NCBI GenBank assembly: GCA_027307045.1
Contig: DAHUXR010000004.1
Coordinates: 28,259 to 92,258 of the forward strand
Length of the DNA stretch: 64,000 bases
Source: Acidobacteriaceae bacterium
GTDB lineage: Bacteria > Acidobacteriota > Terriglobia > Terriglobales > Acidobacteriaceae
Direction: 5' to 3'
The notes under the pieces are model-generated. The model worked only from the letters and a program-made list of their open reading frames with translations, did not search any database and was not told the origin of the DNA. This document shows positions 25,533-35,106 of this stretch, piece by piece. Each line of letters starts with the position of its first letter. Within the stretch, counting starts at the first letter, position 1. The position numbers and the translations under genes were made by a program.

Positions 25533-25997
25533 ATGGAACAAGATCTGACAATTCTGAAAGATGACATGGTCGCCTTTATTGAGGGGCATGGGCTGCGCCG
25601 CTTCAGCGCTTATGTGAGCGACGAGGTCGCCAACGTGCCCTGGTCCACCGATGAGGACCATCCCGATGGATGGAAAGACTTTGTGGAGCTGGCCAAGGCA
25701 TCGAACGTGAGCTTTGTGACCATGAATCACGTTTCGCTGGACAAAGAGGATGTGGACCTCCTGGTTAACCGGCTCCAGGAAATCGAGTACATGAATGAGG
25801 AAGAGCTGGAAGAGGCCGGCTGGCTGCGCAGCTTTATCGGCAAAGTGGGTTACGTTCAGCTTGGCTTCCCCTGCCAGGGCGTGATGTTTTTGTATGAGGT
25901 TTCCACCCCGTGGTATGACACGTACCAGCGGCTGGAGAGTGCGGCTGACGATTATGACGGCATCCTGATTGACGATACCGATCAGGACGACGAGTAA
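25533..25997 (+). CDS. Acidic protein of unknown function upstream of recJ
   Basis: 154 residues, highly acidic at the C-terminus (DDYDGILIDDTDQDDE). There is no signal peptide or membrane segment. Blocks such as VNRLQEIEYMNEEELEEAGWLRSF suggest an alpha/beta cytosolic protein; the family is not recognised. It ends six bases before recJ, so the two are probably cotranscribed, but a functional link to recombination is only a guess. A TATGAT -10-like sequence lies 14 bases before the ATG. Confidence 0.75.
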   Translation: MEQDLTILKDDMVAFIEGHGLRRFSAYVSDEVANVPWSTDEDHPDGWKDFVELAKASNVSFVTMNHVSLDKEDVDLLVNRLQEIEYMNEEELEEAGWLRSFIGKVGYVQLGFPCQGVMFLYEVSTPWYDTYQRLESAADDYDGILIDDTDQDDE

Positions 25998-26003
25998 GCG
26001 CCG

Positions 26004-27761
26004 GTGCGGTGGTCATTTGCGAATCCCGACGCCGGCCAGGTGGAAGCGCTCTGCGCTGAAACAAAGATTTCCTCAATTGTGGCCAGACTGTTGGCCCTCC
26101 GCGGTATCACGCCGGCCAATGCGGCAAATTTCCTTTCGCCTTCACTTGATCATCTGCATTCACCCTATCTCATGCGGGGAATGTCGGCTGCCGTGGAGCG
26201 CCTGAGCGCAGCCATCGCTAACAAAGAGGGAATTCTGATTTACGGCGACTACGACGTGGACGGAACCACGGCCGTCGTGATCCTGAAAACGGCCATTGAG
26301 CTATGCGGCGGCGCGGCTGATTTTCATGTCCCGCACAGAATCAAGGAAGGTTACGGAATCAAGGATGACGTGATTGAACGAGCCGCTGCGGGCGGAATAA
26401 AAGTCGTTATCAGCGTGGATACCGGCATACGGGCGTTTCAAGCGGCAGAGACGGCACGCCGGGTCGGCATTGATTTGATCGTTACCGATCACCACTTGCC
26501 GGAAGCGCATGAAGGCGTACCAAACGCTTGGGCGGTGCTGAATCCCAACCAGCAGGGCTGTGATTATCCCTGCAAAGAGCTTTGTGGCGCCGGTGTGGCG
26601 TTCAAAATAGCCCAGTCACTGTTTGCAAAATTCAAAGACGCGGTGGATCAGGCAAAACTGATCCCGTCTTTTCTCAAGATGGTAGCCATCGCTACTATCG
26701 CGGACGCAGTTCCGCTGGTCGGAGAGAACCGCACGATCGCGCGCCTGGGTCTGGAAGGACTACGGCGTCCGGTCAACGGTGGACTTAAAGCTTTAATGGA
26801 GGTTTCCGGCCTAACCGGCGAACGTGCCATCGGCGCTGGCGATGTAGGATTCCGCTTAGGCCCCCGCATCAATGCCGCCGGGCGCATGGATGTGGCGCGC
26901 GACGTGATTGAGCTATTCACGTGCAAAGACCAGGCACGTTGCAAAGACATTGCGGAAAAGCTGAACCAGTTGAACCTGGAACGCCAATCTGAAGAACAGC
27001 GCATTGTGGCGGAAATTGATGAGCAGCTTGCAGCAGAGACCGATCTTACAGGGAAGTTCTGCATGGTGTTCGATGGCGATGGCTGGCACCGTGGTGTCGT
27101 CGGCATTGTGGCGTCGCGGGTCGTCGAGAAGACCGGCCGCCCAGCGCTCGTGATTGCCAAGGACGCGGAAGAAGCTCACGGATCGGGACGCTCCATCAGT
27201 GCGTTCCATCTGCTGAATGCGCTCGAATCCTGTCACGATCTGTTTACGCGCTTTGGTGGCCATGCTCACGCAGTTGGCTTTGCCATGCCCAGCAAAGACG
27301 TTCCGGCCTTAAAGCAAAGGTTGAATACTTACGCGCAAGCGATGCTTAAACCTGAAGATTTGTTGCCAGAATTGATCATTGATGCTGAAATCCCTCTTAG
27401 TTCGGTCACGCCAGAGTTGCTCAACAGTCTAGGCCGATTGGAGCCGTTCGGCCACGGCAACCGTGAACCCGTGTTTTCCAGTTGCGGCGTGAGCTTATTA
27501 ATGCCACCAAGGATTCTGAAAGAGAAACATATTAAGTTGCGTGTGAAGCAGAGACTGCCGAATGCCAAGGCCAGCTTCAACTATGAGGCCGTGGGTTGGC
27601 GGATGGCGGAACGGGCCCAGGCGGCATCCCTTCAGTCGGGTGACAATCTGGATGTAGCCTACAAGATCGGGCTGAATTTTCATCCCGACTTTGGAGGCCT
27701 GGAACTGACCTTGGAAGATTTTAGAAGATCAATTCCGGCGGCAATTTCTGTTTGCGGCTGA
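26004..27761 (+). CDS. recJ: Single-stranded-DNA exonuclease RecJ
   Basis: 585 residues, GTG start. It degrades single-stranded DNA 5' to 3' in recombination and mismatch repair. The DHH phosphoesterase motifs are visible: GDYDVDGTTA (motif I), SVDTGIRA (II), VTDHHLP (III, the DHH triad) and PNQQGCDYPCKELCGAG. The DHHA1 domain shows GSGRSISAFHLL and RFGGHAHAVGFAM. The C-terminal OB-like region (~470-585) completes the usual length. It is intact and typical. Confidence 0.96.
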   Translation: MRWSFANPDAGQVEALCAETKISSIVARLLALRGITPANAANFLSPSLDHLHSPYLMRGMSAAVERLSAAIANKEGILIYGDYDVDGTTAVVILKTAIELCGGAADFHVPHRIKEGYGIKDDVIERAAAGGIKVVISVDTGIRAFQAAETARRVGIDLIVTDHHLPEAHEGVPNAWAVLNPNQQGCDYPCKELCGAGVAFKIAQSLFAKFKDAVDQAKLIPSFLKMVAIATIADAVPLVGENRTIARLGLEGLRRPVNGGLKALMEVSGLTGERAIGAGDVGFRLGPRINAAGRMDVARDVIELFTCKDQARCKDIAEKLNQLNLERQSEEQRIVAEIDEQLAAETDLTGKFCMVFDGDGWHRGVVGIVASRVVEKTGRPALVIAKDAEEAHGSGRSISAFHLLNALESCHDLFTRFGGHAHAVGFAMPSKDVPALKQRLNTYAQAMLKPEDLLPELIIDAEIPLSSVTPELLNSLGRLEPFGHGNREPVFSSCGVSLLMPPRILKEKHIKLRVKQRLPNAKASFNYEAVGWRMAERAQAASLQSGDNLDVAYKIGLNFHPDFGGLELTLEDFRRSIPAAISVCG

Positions 27762-27780
27762 AGGCCAACGGAGTTATAGT
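27752..27780 (+). promoter_or_regulatory. Promoter of the zinc-ribbon RDD gene
   Basis: TTGCGG (27752-27757), a 17-base spacer and TATAGT (27775-27780). The ATG follows after only nine bases, so the transcript is probably leaderless or nearly so. The -35 half overlaps the recJ stop region. Confidence 0.5.
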
Positions 27781-27789
27781 GCCCGTGAT

Positions 27790-28422
27790 ATGCCAGAAAA
27801 CATCTTTTGCTCCAAGTGCGGCACACAAAACCCAGCGACCGCCCAATTTTGCCAGAGTTGCGGCTTAACCCTTTCCAGCGGCCTTACACCAAACCAGGCA
27901 GCAGCTCCCGCGCGCGCTTATGCCGCTGCACCTCCGGTCGCCTATGTGGCGGCCCCAGGGACGCCTTACGGCGGTTTCTGGATTCGTTTACTGGCGCACT
28001 TGATTGACCACGTTATTCTGGGAGCAATTGCTGCTCCGCTGTTTTTTATCATGGTCTTGCCGGCAATCGTTCGCATCGCACGCGAAGCGGAGCAGAACCA
28101 GGAGCCGCCGTCTCCAGAGCTCATCGTCACGATTTTGAGTTCGGTCTTCGTTTACATCGCGCTGGCTTTTGTCGGCCAGTGGCTCTATGAAGCCTTGCTC
28201 ACCAGTTCCTCATGGCAGGGAACGATAGGAAAGCGAGTTCTGCGCCTTAAAGTAGTGGATGAAGCTGGTACCCGGATTGGCTTTGGCCGCGCCACGGGAC
28301 GTTTCTTTGCCAAGATCCTGTCTTCCATGTTTTTCTGTATCGGCTTCATCATGATTGGGTTTACTGAGCGCAAAACCGGTCTGCATGACCTGCTGGCGGG
28401 AACCAGGGTGCTGCGCTACTAG
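27790..28422 (+). CDS. RDD-family membrane protein with N-terminal zinc ribbon
   Basis: 210 residues. Residues 1-27 form a zinc ribbon (FCSKCGTQNPATAQFCQSCG, four Cys). A Pro/Ala-rich linker follows, then an RDD domain with the first helix containing GFWIRLLAHLIDHVILG (Arg and Asp of the family name), a second hydrophobic region (LSSVFVYIALAFVGQWLYEAL), GKRVLRLKVVDEAG, and a final helix with FCIGFIMIGFTERKTGLHDLLAGTRVL. RDD proteins are small membrane proteins, in some cases Na+/H+ antiporters. The ribbon suggests cytosolic protein contact. Confidence 0.88.
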   Translation: MPENIFCSKCGTQNPATAQFCQSCGLTLSSGLTPNQAAAPARAYAAAPPVAYVAAPGTPYGGFWIRLLAHLIDHVILGAIAAPLFFIMVLPAIVRIAREAEQNQEPPSPELIVTILSSVFVYIALAFVGQWLYEALLTSSSWQGTIGKRVLRLKVVDEAGTRIGFGRATGRFFAKILSSMFFCIGFIMIGFTERKTGLHDLLAGTRVLRY

Positions 28423-28437
28423 CCGATGGGCATTTGA

Positions 28438-28460
28438 GTACCGCGCTGGAAGCGCGGTAC
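28438..28460. repeat. Perfect intergenic hairpin
   Basis: GTACCGCGCT (28438-28447), a 3-base GGA loop and AGCGCGGTAC (28451-28460): a perfect 10-bp stem with no T-run. It looks like a REP-type palindromic element more than a terminator. It lies between the RDD gene and the LPS transport operon. Confidence 0.55.
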
Positions 28461-28488
28461 GGCTCTACCGTCATTTACCATTGGAAGC

Positions 28489-30723
28489 ATGCCCTTTGAT
28501 CCCAAGCGGCTGAGAAAAATCTTTGCCGGCGGCGCAGTGTTCGTGTTTGTGATCGCCCTGGGATTTTATCTGCACGGGGTTTTCAAGCCGCAAGAGGCAA
28601 TTCCTGAGACGCCCAAAAATATTCCTTCAGGCGTGGAAAAAAGCGCTACAGGATTCAATCTCTCCAAGTCAGAGGGCGGAAAGACGCTCTTTACTATTCA
28701 TGCCGCCAGCGTCCAGCAATATAAAGAGGGCGGACGCGCGGCGCTGCATGATGTGAGCATCACCGTTTTTGGGCGCAACCAGGACCGCTCCGACCAGATT
28801 TACGGCGCCGATTTCGCGTATGATCCCGTGGCAAAAGTTGTCTCAGCGGAGGGCGAGGTCCGCATTGACCTGGAAGCCGTTTCTACGGCGGCAACTCCTG
28901 CCGGTGGACCTGCGGAGGAAACCAAGAACCTGATTCATGTAAAGACGAGCGCGCTCACGTTCAATGAAAATACCGGAATTGCCCAGACCAAAGCCGCGAT
29001 CGAATTCCGCGTTCCGGAAGGCAATGGATCTGCCGTAGGCGCAACATACGATTCCCACGGCGGCGTGCTCACGCTGAAATCGGCTGTTCGAATCACCAGC
29101 ACGGGACCGCGCAAGGCAACCATCACGGGCCAAAGCGCGACAATCACAAAGAATCCCAGCAGGATCGTGATGCAGTCCGCAAAGGTGGAGGAACTTCAGC
29201 GCGTAATCTCCGCCGACAAAGTCACGGTTTTCATGGGTGACGACAACAACATTGAGCGCGTTGTTGGTTCCGGCAATCTGCATGCATCAAGCACCGGCAC
29301 AAAAGCGTTCGAGGTCAACGCTGCTGAAGGTGAGCTGGAAATGACCGGCGCAAATCAGGCGCGAAGAGGCGTTCTTTCCGGCGGCGTAACGTTTTTGAGC
29401 AAAGGTGAATCGCCCGCCGAAGGAAAGGCTGGGAAAATTCTACTCACGTTTGGATCAGAGAATCGGCTGGCCAAGGCAAGAGCTGAGGATTCAGTCCAAC
29501 TGAAACAGGGCCCAGCAGGAAAATCACAAGAGCTGCATGCAGTGGCACTGGATCTTTCCGTGAAGGATGGCCGCAGATTGGAGAAGGCCATTACTTCCGG
29601 CGGGCCAGCAGAAATCGTCCGTGAGCAAGCGCCGGGCAAGACCACGATCAGCGCAGGACATTTTGAAACGGTGTTCAATGACCAGAACCGCCCTGTCTCT
29701 CTCTATGGAACTCCCGATGCGAAGATTGTTGATTCCGTTCCGGGCAAGCCAGACAGAATTCTCACGTCGCGCGAGCTGACTGCAAAGTTCAATGACAAAG
29801 GTGAGATTGTTTCAGCCGATCAGACCGGCGATTTCCGTTATCAAGAAGGAACACAGACGGCTTCTGCCGAGCGCGCCAAGTATGCCGCAGCCGAAGAAAC
29901 GATTCTTCTTTCTGGATCGCCACGCGTCATTGACGCGAACCAGGGTATTACGCTCACAGCCGACAGCATCCAACTCAATCGCAAGACTCGCAACGCATTT
30001 GCCCAGGATAACGTAAAAACCACATACTCAAAAATGAGTGCGCAGGCAGGCGGGGCCATGCTGGGCTCGGCTGATCCAATCCATGTAACGGGATCAACTG
30101 CCACCATGAACTCCGCTACAGGAGTTGCCCGCTACACGAAAGCCCGTCTGTGGCAAGGTCCGAACATCGTGGAAGCGCCAACCATCAGTTTTGACCGGAC
30201 AAAGCGTAGCCTTCAGGCACAGGGTGGACAAGGGGGCCATGTTGCATCAGTTTTTGTGCAAAAGGATAAAAATGGCAAGCTGACTCCAGTGAATGTGACG
30301 TCAGACAGGCTTTCCTACGTCGACGCGGAGCGTAGAGCGGTCTTTAGCGGCAACGTGGTGGTCCGTGCGCAGGATGCCACCATCACTTCAGCAACGGTTC
30401 AGGTAATCCTTCTGCCAAAGAAGGGCCAAGCTGAAAACCAGAGCGCAAGCCAGCTGGAACGTATTGAAGCGCAAGGAGATATCAAGATCGAGCAAGGAAG
30501 CCGGAAGGCCGCTGGGAGCAAACTTGTCTATACCGCTGCCGAGGAAAAAATGGTGCTGACCGGCTCTCCCGAAAAACTCCCTAGCATTTTTGATGCCGAA
30601 CGAGGCCAAATCTCGGGTGATTCGTTGACTTTTTTTACCCACGATGGTAGGGTGCTGGTAGGTAGCGGAGAAACCTCCAAAACCGAGATTCCAAACAGGA
30701 TTCCAGACGCAGGCAAGAAGTAA
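28489..30723 (+). CDS. Large LptC/LptA (OstA)-like periplasmic LPS transport protein
   Basis: 744 residues, about four times the size of E. coli LptA or LptC. One N-terminal transmembrane helix (IFAGGAVFVFVIALGFYLHGVF) and the following ~150 residues match LptC topology. The remainder repeats beta-jellyroll OstA motifs (e.g. AEGEVRIDLEAV, SGGVTFLSKGE, VDAERRAVFSGNVVVRAQDATITS, RIEAQGDIKIEQGSRKAAGSKLVYTAAEEKMVLTG; quoted in part). It immediately precedes lptB with no gap, as lptC-lptA do elsewhere, so LptC and LptA functions may be fused in one polypeptide bridging the periplasm. Confidence 0.85.
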   Translation: MPFDPKRLRKIFAGGAVFVFVIALGFYLHGVFKPQEAIPETPKNIPSGVEKSATGFNLSKSEGGKTLFTIHAASVQQYKEGGRAALHDVSITVFGRNQDRSDQIYGADFAYDPVAKVVSAEGEVRIDLEAVSTAATPAGGPAEETKNLIHVKTSALTFNENTGIAQTKAAIEFRVPEGNGSAVGATYDSHGGVLTLKSAVRITSTGPRKATITGQSATITKNPSRIVMQSAKVEELQRVISADKVTVFMGDDNNIERVVGSGNLHASSTGTKAFEVNAAEGELEMTGANQARRGVLSGGVTFLSKGESPAEGKAGKILLTFGSENRLAKARAEDSVQLKQGPAGKSQELHAVALDLSVKDGRRLEKAITSGGPAEIVREQAPGKTTISAGHFETVFNDQNRPVSLYGTPDAKIVDSVPGKPDRILTSRELTAKFNDKGEIVSADQTGDFRYQEGTQTASAERAKYAAAEETILLSGSPRVIDANQGITLTADSIQLNRKTRNAFAQDNVKTTYSKMSAQAGGAMLGSADPIHVTGSTATMNSATGVARYTKARLWQGPNIVEAPTISFDRTKRSLQAQGGQGGHVASVFVQKDKNGKLTPVNVTSDRLSYVDAERRAVFSGNVVVRAQDATITSATVQVILLPKKGQAENQSASQLERIEAQGDIKIEQGSRKAAGSKLVYTAAEEKMVLTGSPEKLPSIFDAERGQISGDSLTFFTHDGRVLVGSGETSKTEIPNRIPDAGKK

Positions 30724-31452
30724 ATGCAGACCTTGGCCACGGACGAAATCGCGAAATCGTACCGCGGGCGCAGGGTAGTCAACGGCGTCAGTCTTCATAT
30801 CAACCAGGCTGAAGTAGTCGGACTTTTGGGCCCCAACGGCGCCGGTAAAACTACATCTTTTTACATGATTGTGGGGCTGGTGCCCCCGGATAGCGGCCGC
30901 ATCCTTGTGGACGGCCAGGACATTTCCAATGTTCCCATGTATCTGCGCGCCAGGAACTACGGCATCAGCTATCTTCCACAAGAGCCTTCTGTTTTTCGCA
31001 AATTGAGCGTGGAAGAAAACATAATGGCTGTGCTGGAAGTACAGCCCATTTCATGGCAAGAGCGCCGACGCAAGCGCGACCAATTGATCGATGAACTGGG
31101 GCTTGGACATATTCGTAACAATATGGGGTATGCGCTTTCCGGCGGTGAGCGCCGCAGAGTGGAGATCGCGCGCGCTCTTTGTATTGCACCAAAGTTCATC
31201 TTGCTGGATGAACCATTTTCAGGCATTGACCCCATTGCCGTGCTGGACCTGCAAAAGATAATTTTTGATTTGAAGGGAAGCGGCATCGGAGTTTTGATCA
31301 CAGATCACAACGTGCGTGAAACGCTGTCAGTCACGGACCGCGCTTATATCATTAATGAAGGCCGTATTTTCCGCACCGGTACGCCAGAGCAGCTTGGCAA
31401 CGACCCGGAGGTAAAGCGAGTCTATCTGGGAGAGAGTTTTTCATTTGTTTAA
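30724..31452 (+). CDS. lptB: LPS export ABC transporter ATP-binding protein LptB
   Basis: 242 residues. It powers extraction of lipopolysaccharide from the inner membrane with LptFG, which are not in this window. Walker A is [10 protein letters not shown], the Q-loop is [17 protein letters not shown], the signature is [15 protein letters not shown], Walker B is [16 protein letters not shown], and [10 protein letters not shown] supplies the switch His. The ATG directly follows the upstream stop, so translation is coupled. The lptB-rpoN-hpf order that follows is widely conserved. Confidence 0.97.
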   Translation: MQTLATDEIAKSYRGRRVVNGVSLHINQAEVVGLLGPNGAGKTTSFYMIVGLVPPDSGRILVDGQDISNVPMYLRARNYGISYLPQEPSVFRKLSVEENIMAVLEVQPISWQERRRKRDQLIDELGLGHIRNNMGYALSGGERRRVEIARALCIAPKFILLDEPFSGIDPIAVLDLQKIIFDLKGSGIGVLITDHNVRETLSVTDRAYIINEGRIFRTGTPEQLGNDPEVKRVYLGESFSFV

Positions 31453-31549
31453 TTGCATCAGGTAAGAAGCAAAAATAGTCGAATTACGACGGTACTCTTT
31501 TGGGCCCCGGCACAGCGTGTGATAGTAGAATTTAACTAAAGAAGCAGGG

Positions 31550-33220
31550 ATGGTTTTACTCCAAAACAAATTGAACCTGAGGGTCTCGCAAAAGCAGATT
31601 CTCACTCCAGGGCTGGTCCAGATGGTGAGCGTGCTCGCGCTCAACAAACTGGAGCTCAAGGAGATGATCAATACGGAAATGGTGGAGAACCCCGTGTTGG
31701 AGGAGCTGGATTCCACCGTCCCACTGCTGGATGAGATTGCCGGAAAGCAAGAGGCCCACGAACGCCAGGACGCAATAGACATCAAGGAGAAAGATGAAAC
31801 CGGCCCTGAAGCCGAGAAGAAAGATCCCTTTGATGAGATCGATTTTGGCTCATTCTTCCGCGATTACCTTGATCCCGGTTATCGCAACTCCGCCGACCTG
31901 GAAGAGATTGACAGGCCATCCTTTGAAAATTTCCTTTCCAAGCCCGGGACACTTTCTGACCATCTGGTGTGGCAATTAGGTTCTGTCACAGTTCGTCCCG
32001 CGGTCTATGCCGCGGCGGAGTTGGTCATTGGCAATCTGAATGAGGAAGGCTACCTTACTGCTTCAGACGATGAGTTAATGGGAGTGGCGCACGCCCAGGA
32101 ATCCGAAGGGCCAGCCTCTGAAGCGGTAACCACAGATACGGCGGAATCCGAAGCGCCAGCCGAGCCCTCTCATCTGGAATTAATCGTTTCTCATGAGCCC
32201 ACGCCGGAAGCGGTTGCTGCCGAGAAGAATAATGGGTTTACGCCGGTTCTGCAATTCACGCGCGATGATCTGCGGGAAGCAATCGCGCTGATCCAGCATT
32301 TTGATCCTGTCGGCGTTGCGGCGCGTGATTTGCGTGAATGCCTGATGGCCCAGCTTGAGCACTTGATCAAGACCCGGGACATGGAAGGCTCGGACGATCC
32401 TGAGAACGATCAGGTCGTTGAAGACGCTCTGAAGATGGTGGACAAGCAACTCCACTTTCTGCAGAACAAGCAATATAAGGAAATCGCCAAGGCCATTGCG
32501 CGGCCCATGGAAGCAGTGATCCAGGCGCATGAGTTTATTCGCACGCTCGATCCCAAGCCGGGTCTTCGCTATAACAAGGTCGAGCCCAAGCTGATTGAGC
32601 CGGACGTCGCCTTTGTGAAGCATGGTGACGAGTATCTTGTCCTGATGAACGATGAAGACCTGCCGCAACTCCGCGTGAGCCCGACGTACCGCAAAATGCT
32701 GAACCAGAATGGCGGCGTGGAGAAGGACGTAAAGTCCTACGTAAAAGAACGCTACAAGTCTGCGGTTCAGCTGATCAAGAACATTGAGCAGCGGCGACAG
32801 ACGATCCTGAAGGTTTGTTATGCCATCATCGGCCGGCAGCGCGAATTTTTAGATCAGGGCATCGACCAGCTGAAGCCCATGATGATCAAAGAGGTTGCCG
32901 AAGAGATCGGTGTACATCCATCCACGGTGAGCCGGGCAGTTGCCAGCAAATACGTTCACACTTCGCAAGGTGTGTTTGAACTGCGCTACTTTTTCTCGGA
33001 AAGTGTGCAGGGCCCTGAAGGCGCGGGCACATCGCTACTGATCCTGAAGCGCCGTGTTAAGAAGCTGATTGAAGAAGAAGATCCGGCGCATCCGCTGACC
33101 GACGACCAGATAACCCGCGTTTTGCAGTCGCAGGGCATTCAGGTGACGCGGCGCACAGTGGCAAAATATCGCGAAGATATGAAGATACCCAGCACGCATC
33201 AAAGGAGGACGAAGAGTTAA
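31550..33220 (+). CDS. rpoN: RNA polymerase sigma-54 factor
   Basis: 556 residues. The N-terminal glutamine/leucine-rich activator region begins LLQNKLNLRVSQKQILTPGLVQM. The core-binding domain, the helix-turn-helix (HPSTVSRAVASKYVHTSQGVFELRYFFS, quoted in part) and the RpoN box (RRTVAKYRE) that reads the -24 element are all present. An acidic, Ala/Glu-rich insert at ~180-225 lengthens it beyond the usual ~480 residues. Transcription by this sigma requires AAA+ activators; none is encoded in the window. AGCAGGG precedes the ATG. Confidence 0.97.
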   Translation: MVLLQNKLNLRVSQKQILTPGLVQMVSVLALNKLELKEMINTEMVENPVLEELDSTVPLLDEIAGKQEAHERQDAIDIKEKDETGPEAEKKDPFDEIDFGSFFRDYLDPGYRNSADLEEIDRPSFENFLSKPGTLSDHLVWQLGSVTVRPAVYAAAELVIGNLNEEGYLTASDDELMGVAHAQESEGPASEAVTTDTAESEAPAEPSHLELIVSHEPTPEAVAAEKNNGFTPVLQFTRDDLREAIALIQHFDPVGVAARDLRECLMAQLEHLIKTRDMEGSDDPENDQVVEDALKMVDKQLHFLQNKQYKEIAKAIARPMEAVIQAHEFIRTLDPKPGLRYNKVEPKLIEPDVAFVKHGDEYLVLMNDEDLPQLRVSPTYRKMLNQNGGVEKDVKSYVKERYKSAVQLIKNIEQRRQTILKVCYAIIGRQREFLDQGIDQLKPMMIKEVAEEIGVHPSTVSRAVASKYVHTSQGVFELRYFFSESVQGPEGAGTSLLILKRRVKKLIEEEDPAHPLTDDQITRVLQSQGIQVTRRTVAKYREDMKIPSTHQRRTKS

Positions 33221-33351
33221 ATCGGGAAGCGCGGCCACATCCGAGCCGGCGCTTTCGGGCAGACGTTAAAAAAGCCGCCTGTACCCGTGCCGTATCTCCC
33301 AAAGCACCCGGCAGACGACTCTCAGTTGGACCCAATTTCAGGAGGGAGTCA

Positions 33352-33954
33352 ATGAACGTCGAATACACTGGCCGCCAGTACGAAATCACTCCTATCACCC
33401 GCAAGCAGGTCGAAGGCGGGCTTGAAAAAATCCAGAAAATCCTTGGCACATTTGAAACGCACGTGATTCTCTCGACGGAGAAACGCCGTCATATTGCGGA
33501 GATCACAATTACAGTGCGCAATCATGCCCCGATCGTTGGCCTCTCCGAGGCCCAGGAGATGAATACAGCAATAGGAGGAGCGCTGGACAAGATCGAGCGC
33601 CAGGCCGTGAAATACAAGACGCGATGGAAGAGCAAAAAACGCCAGGCGCGCAAGAAAATGGAATCATCCGGAGAATCACAACAGGAGCCGACGATAGCGA
33701 TTGCAGTGAATGGCGACCTGACGACGGCCGTGCCGGTAAAAGTCCACAGTTTTCCCAGCAGGGTAAAAGTCACTGAGACGCATGTGGTGAAAAGCTCTGA
33801 TTCGGTCTCATATAAGCCGCTCACAATCGAAGAAGCGGTCAAAGAAGCCGAATTTCGCGACCGCGAGGTATTTGTCTTTCGCGATCTGGAAGGCCGAGTG
33901 AAAGTGCTCCACCGCAAACGCGACGGCAAGATGGAGCTGATAGAAGCGCCATAA
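33352..33954 (+). CDS. hpf: Long-form ribosome hibernation-promoting factor
   Basis: 200 residues. The N-terminal domain (~1-100, MNVEYTGRQYEITPITRKQV...ALDKIERQAVKYKTRWKSKK, quoted in part) binds the 30S decoding centre. The C-terminal domain (~140-198: KPLTIEEAVKEAEFRDREVFVFRD) dimerises 100S ribosomes. This is the long form that needs no separate RMF. Position downstream of rpoN matches many bacteria, but the usual ptsN/hprK/rapZ followers are absent; a terminator ends the operon. Confidence 0.95.
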   Translation: MNVEYTGRQYEITPITRKQVEGGLEKIQKILGTFETHVILSTEKRRHIAEITITVRNHAPIVGLSEAQEMNTAIGGALDKIERQAVKYKTRWKSKKRQARKKMESSGESQQEPTIAIAVNGDLTTAVPVKVHSFPSRVKVTETHVVKSSDSVSYKPLTIEEAVKEAEFRDREVFVFRDLEGRVKVLHRKRDGKMELIEAP

Positions 33955-33995
33955 TGTATGATGGCAGCCGTAAATTCTCAGAGCCTTAAATCATA

Positions 33996-34022
33996 CCCGC
34001 TGGGACATGCAAGCCCAGCGGG
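33996..34022 (+). terminator. Terminator after hpf
   Basis: A perfect 9-bp stem, CCCGCTGGG (33996-34004) and CCCAGCGGG (34014-34022), with a 9-base loop and a short T-rich tail. It lies between convergent genes and may act both ways. Confidence 0.8.
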
Positions 34023-34048
34023 TTTGCATTGTTCTCACAAGAAATGGA

Positions 34049-35023
34049 TCAGTTCCCGAAGAATGAATCCATTGATAGCAAGTGCTTGAAATATTCGTCC
34101 TTCCAATTGGGATTGAGGCGGTCCAGCAGCAGGCCTTCTGCCGCGCCAAAGGAATAAACAACCGTGCGCTTCCATTCGCCGAGATTCGCGCGCTTGAGTT
34201 CGTTAAGGGTTTCTGATCTCGCCTTGGCCGCATAGGCGGAGAATGATTCAAAATCGGCGAGCGCCTTGTATTCGGCGGTAGGTTGATACTGAGCGGCTGC
34301 TTCTGCGCTCTTGATCTGTGTGTAGCGGGCGATTCCCTCCTGCCAAAGCTGGAAGTTAAAATATTTCCTGTCGTCGGGCGATAACTGCGCAAAGAACTTC
34401 TTTCGCTCCTGAAGATATTGTTGCGCAAGTTTTTCAGCTTTGCCCCTTTCTGATTCATTCACGGCGCTGAGCAGAACATCGCGAAGCTCCGCAAATGAGC
34501 GCGCCACCTCAGGCTTCTCATAGGGAAAGGGGTAGTTCAACATCCACATTCCGGTAGTATCACCGCGGCTTAGGCCAAGATCTTGCACTGCCTGGAAGTA
34601 TCCTGGCTGGGCGTTCTGTAATTGGTGGAAATGCTCATGCATCACTGTGATGAGCCACGGTGTGCTGGTTTTGCTGTTTGTGTTTTTCGGCTGGCCAATC
34701 ACAATCACTGAAGGCGGCCCAAACGCTGGGAATGTAGCCAGCAGGTTGGCAGGAAATTGCCGCGGTCGCGCGTAGAAGCCATTTCCCGCCGACTTGAAAT
34801 CCTTCGGTACCGCGGAATGATGCGTAAGAAACTCTTCGTCTGGGGTCACAATCAGCAGAGGCGCGGGAACCTGGCTCCAACTGGGCCAGACGTTGTCTTG
34901 AATCTGAGCAGCAAGCCGATAAAACTCTTGGATGCGAATAGCATCATCGATGGGAATTTCCTGTGGCGGAGCTTGCGCGATTGCGGCGGCGGCAAGCAGT
35001 AACGTGATCATGAATAGGCGCAT
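34049..35023 (-). CDS. Secreted protein with HExxH metalloprotease-like motif
   Basis: 324 residues from the ATG at 35023, chosen because it starts the signal peptide (MRLFMITLLLAAAAIAQA); the frame runs to 35062 from a TTG. MHEHFHQLQ at about residue 145 is an HExxH zinc-binding site. A second acidic motif, WQEGIARYTQ, lies ~95 residues later and could supply the glutamate third ligand as in gluzincins. No wider family is recognised. It is probably a periplasmic or extracellular peptidase. It is the only gene between two terminators. Confidence 0.78.
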   Translation of the reverse strand: MRLFMITLLLAAAAIAQAPPQEIPIDDAIRIQEFYRLAAQIQDNVWPSWSQVPAPLLIVTPDEEFLTHHSAVPKDFKSAGNGFYARPRQFPANLLATFPAFGPPSVIVIGQPKNTNSKTSTPWLITVMHEHFHQLQNAQPGYFQAVQDLGLSRGDTTGMWMLNYPFPYEKPEVARSFAELRDVLLSAVNESERGKAEKLAQQYLQERKKFFAQLSPDDRKYFNFQLWQEGIARYTQIKSAEAAAQYQPTAEYKALADFESFSAYAAKARSETLNELKRANLGEWKRTVVYSFGAAEGLLLDRLNPNWKDEYFKHLLSMDSFFGN

Positions 35024-35106
35024 GTCCAAGATTAGACGCAAGAGATTGATCGTCGGTAGCAAAGTGTCCCAATGTAGGACACGCAGGATTTTGTTAGGTG
35101 AGCAAA

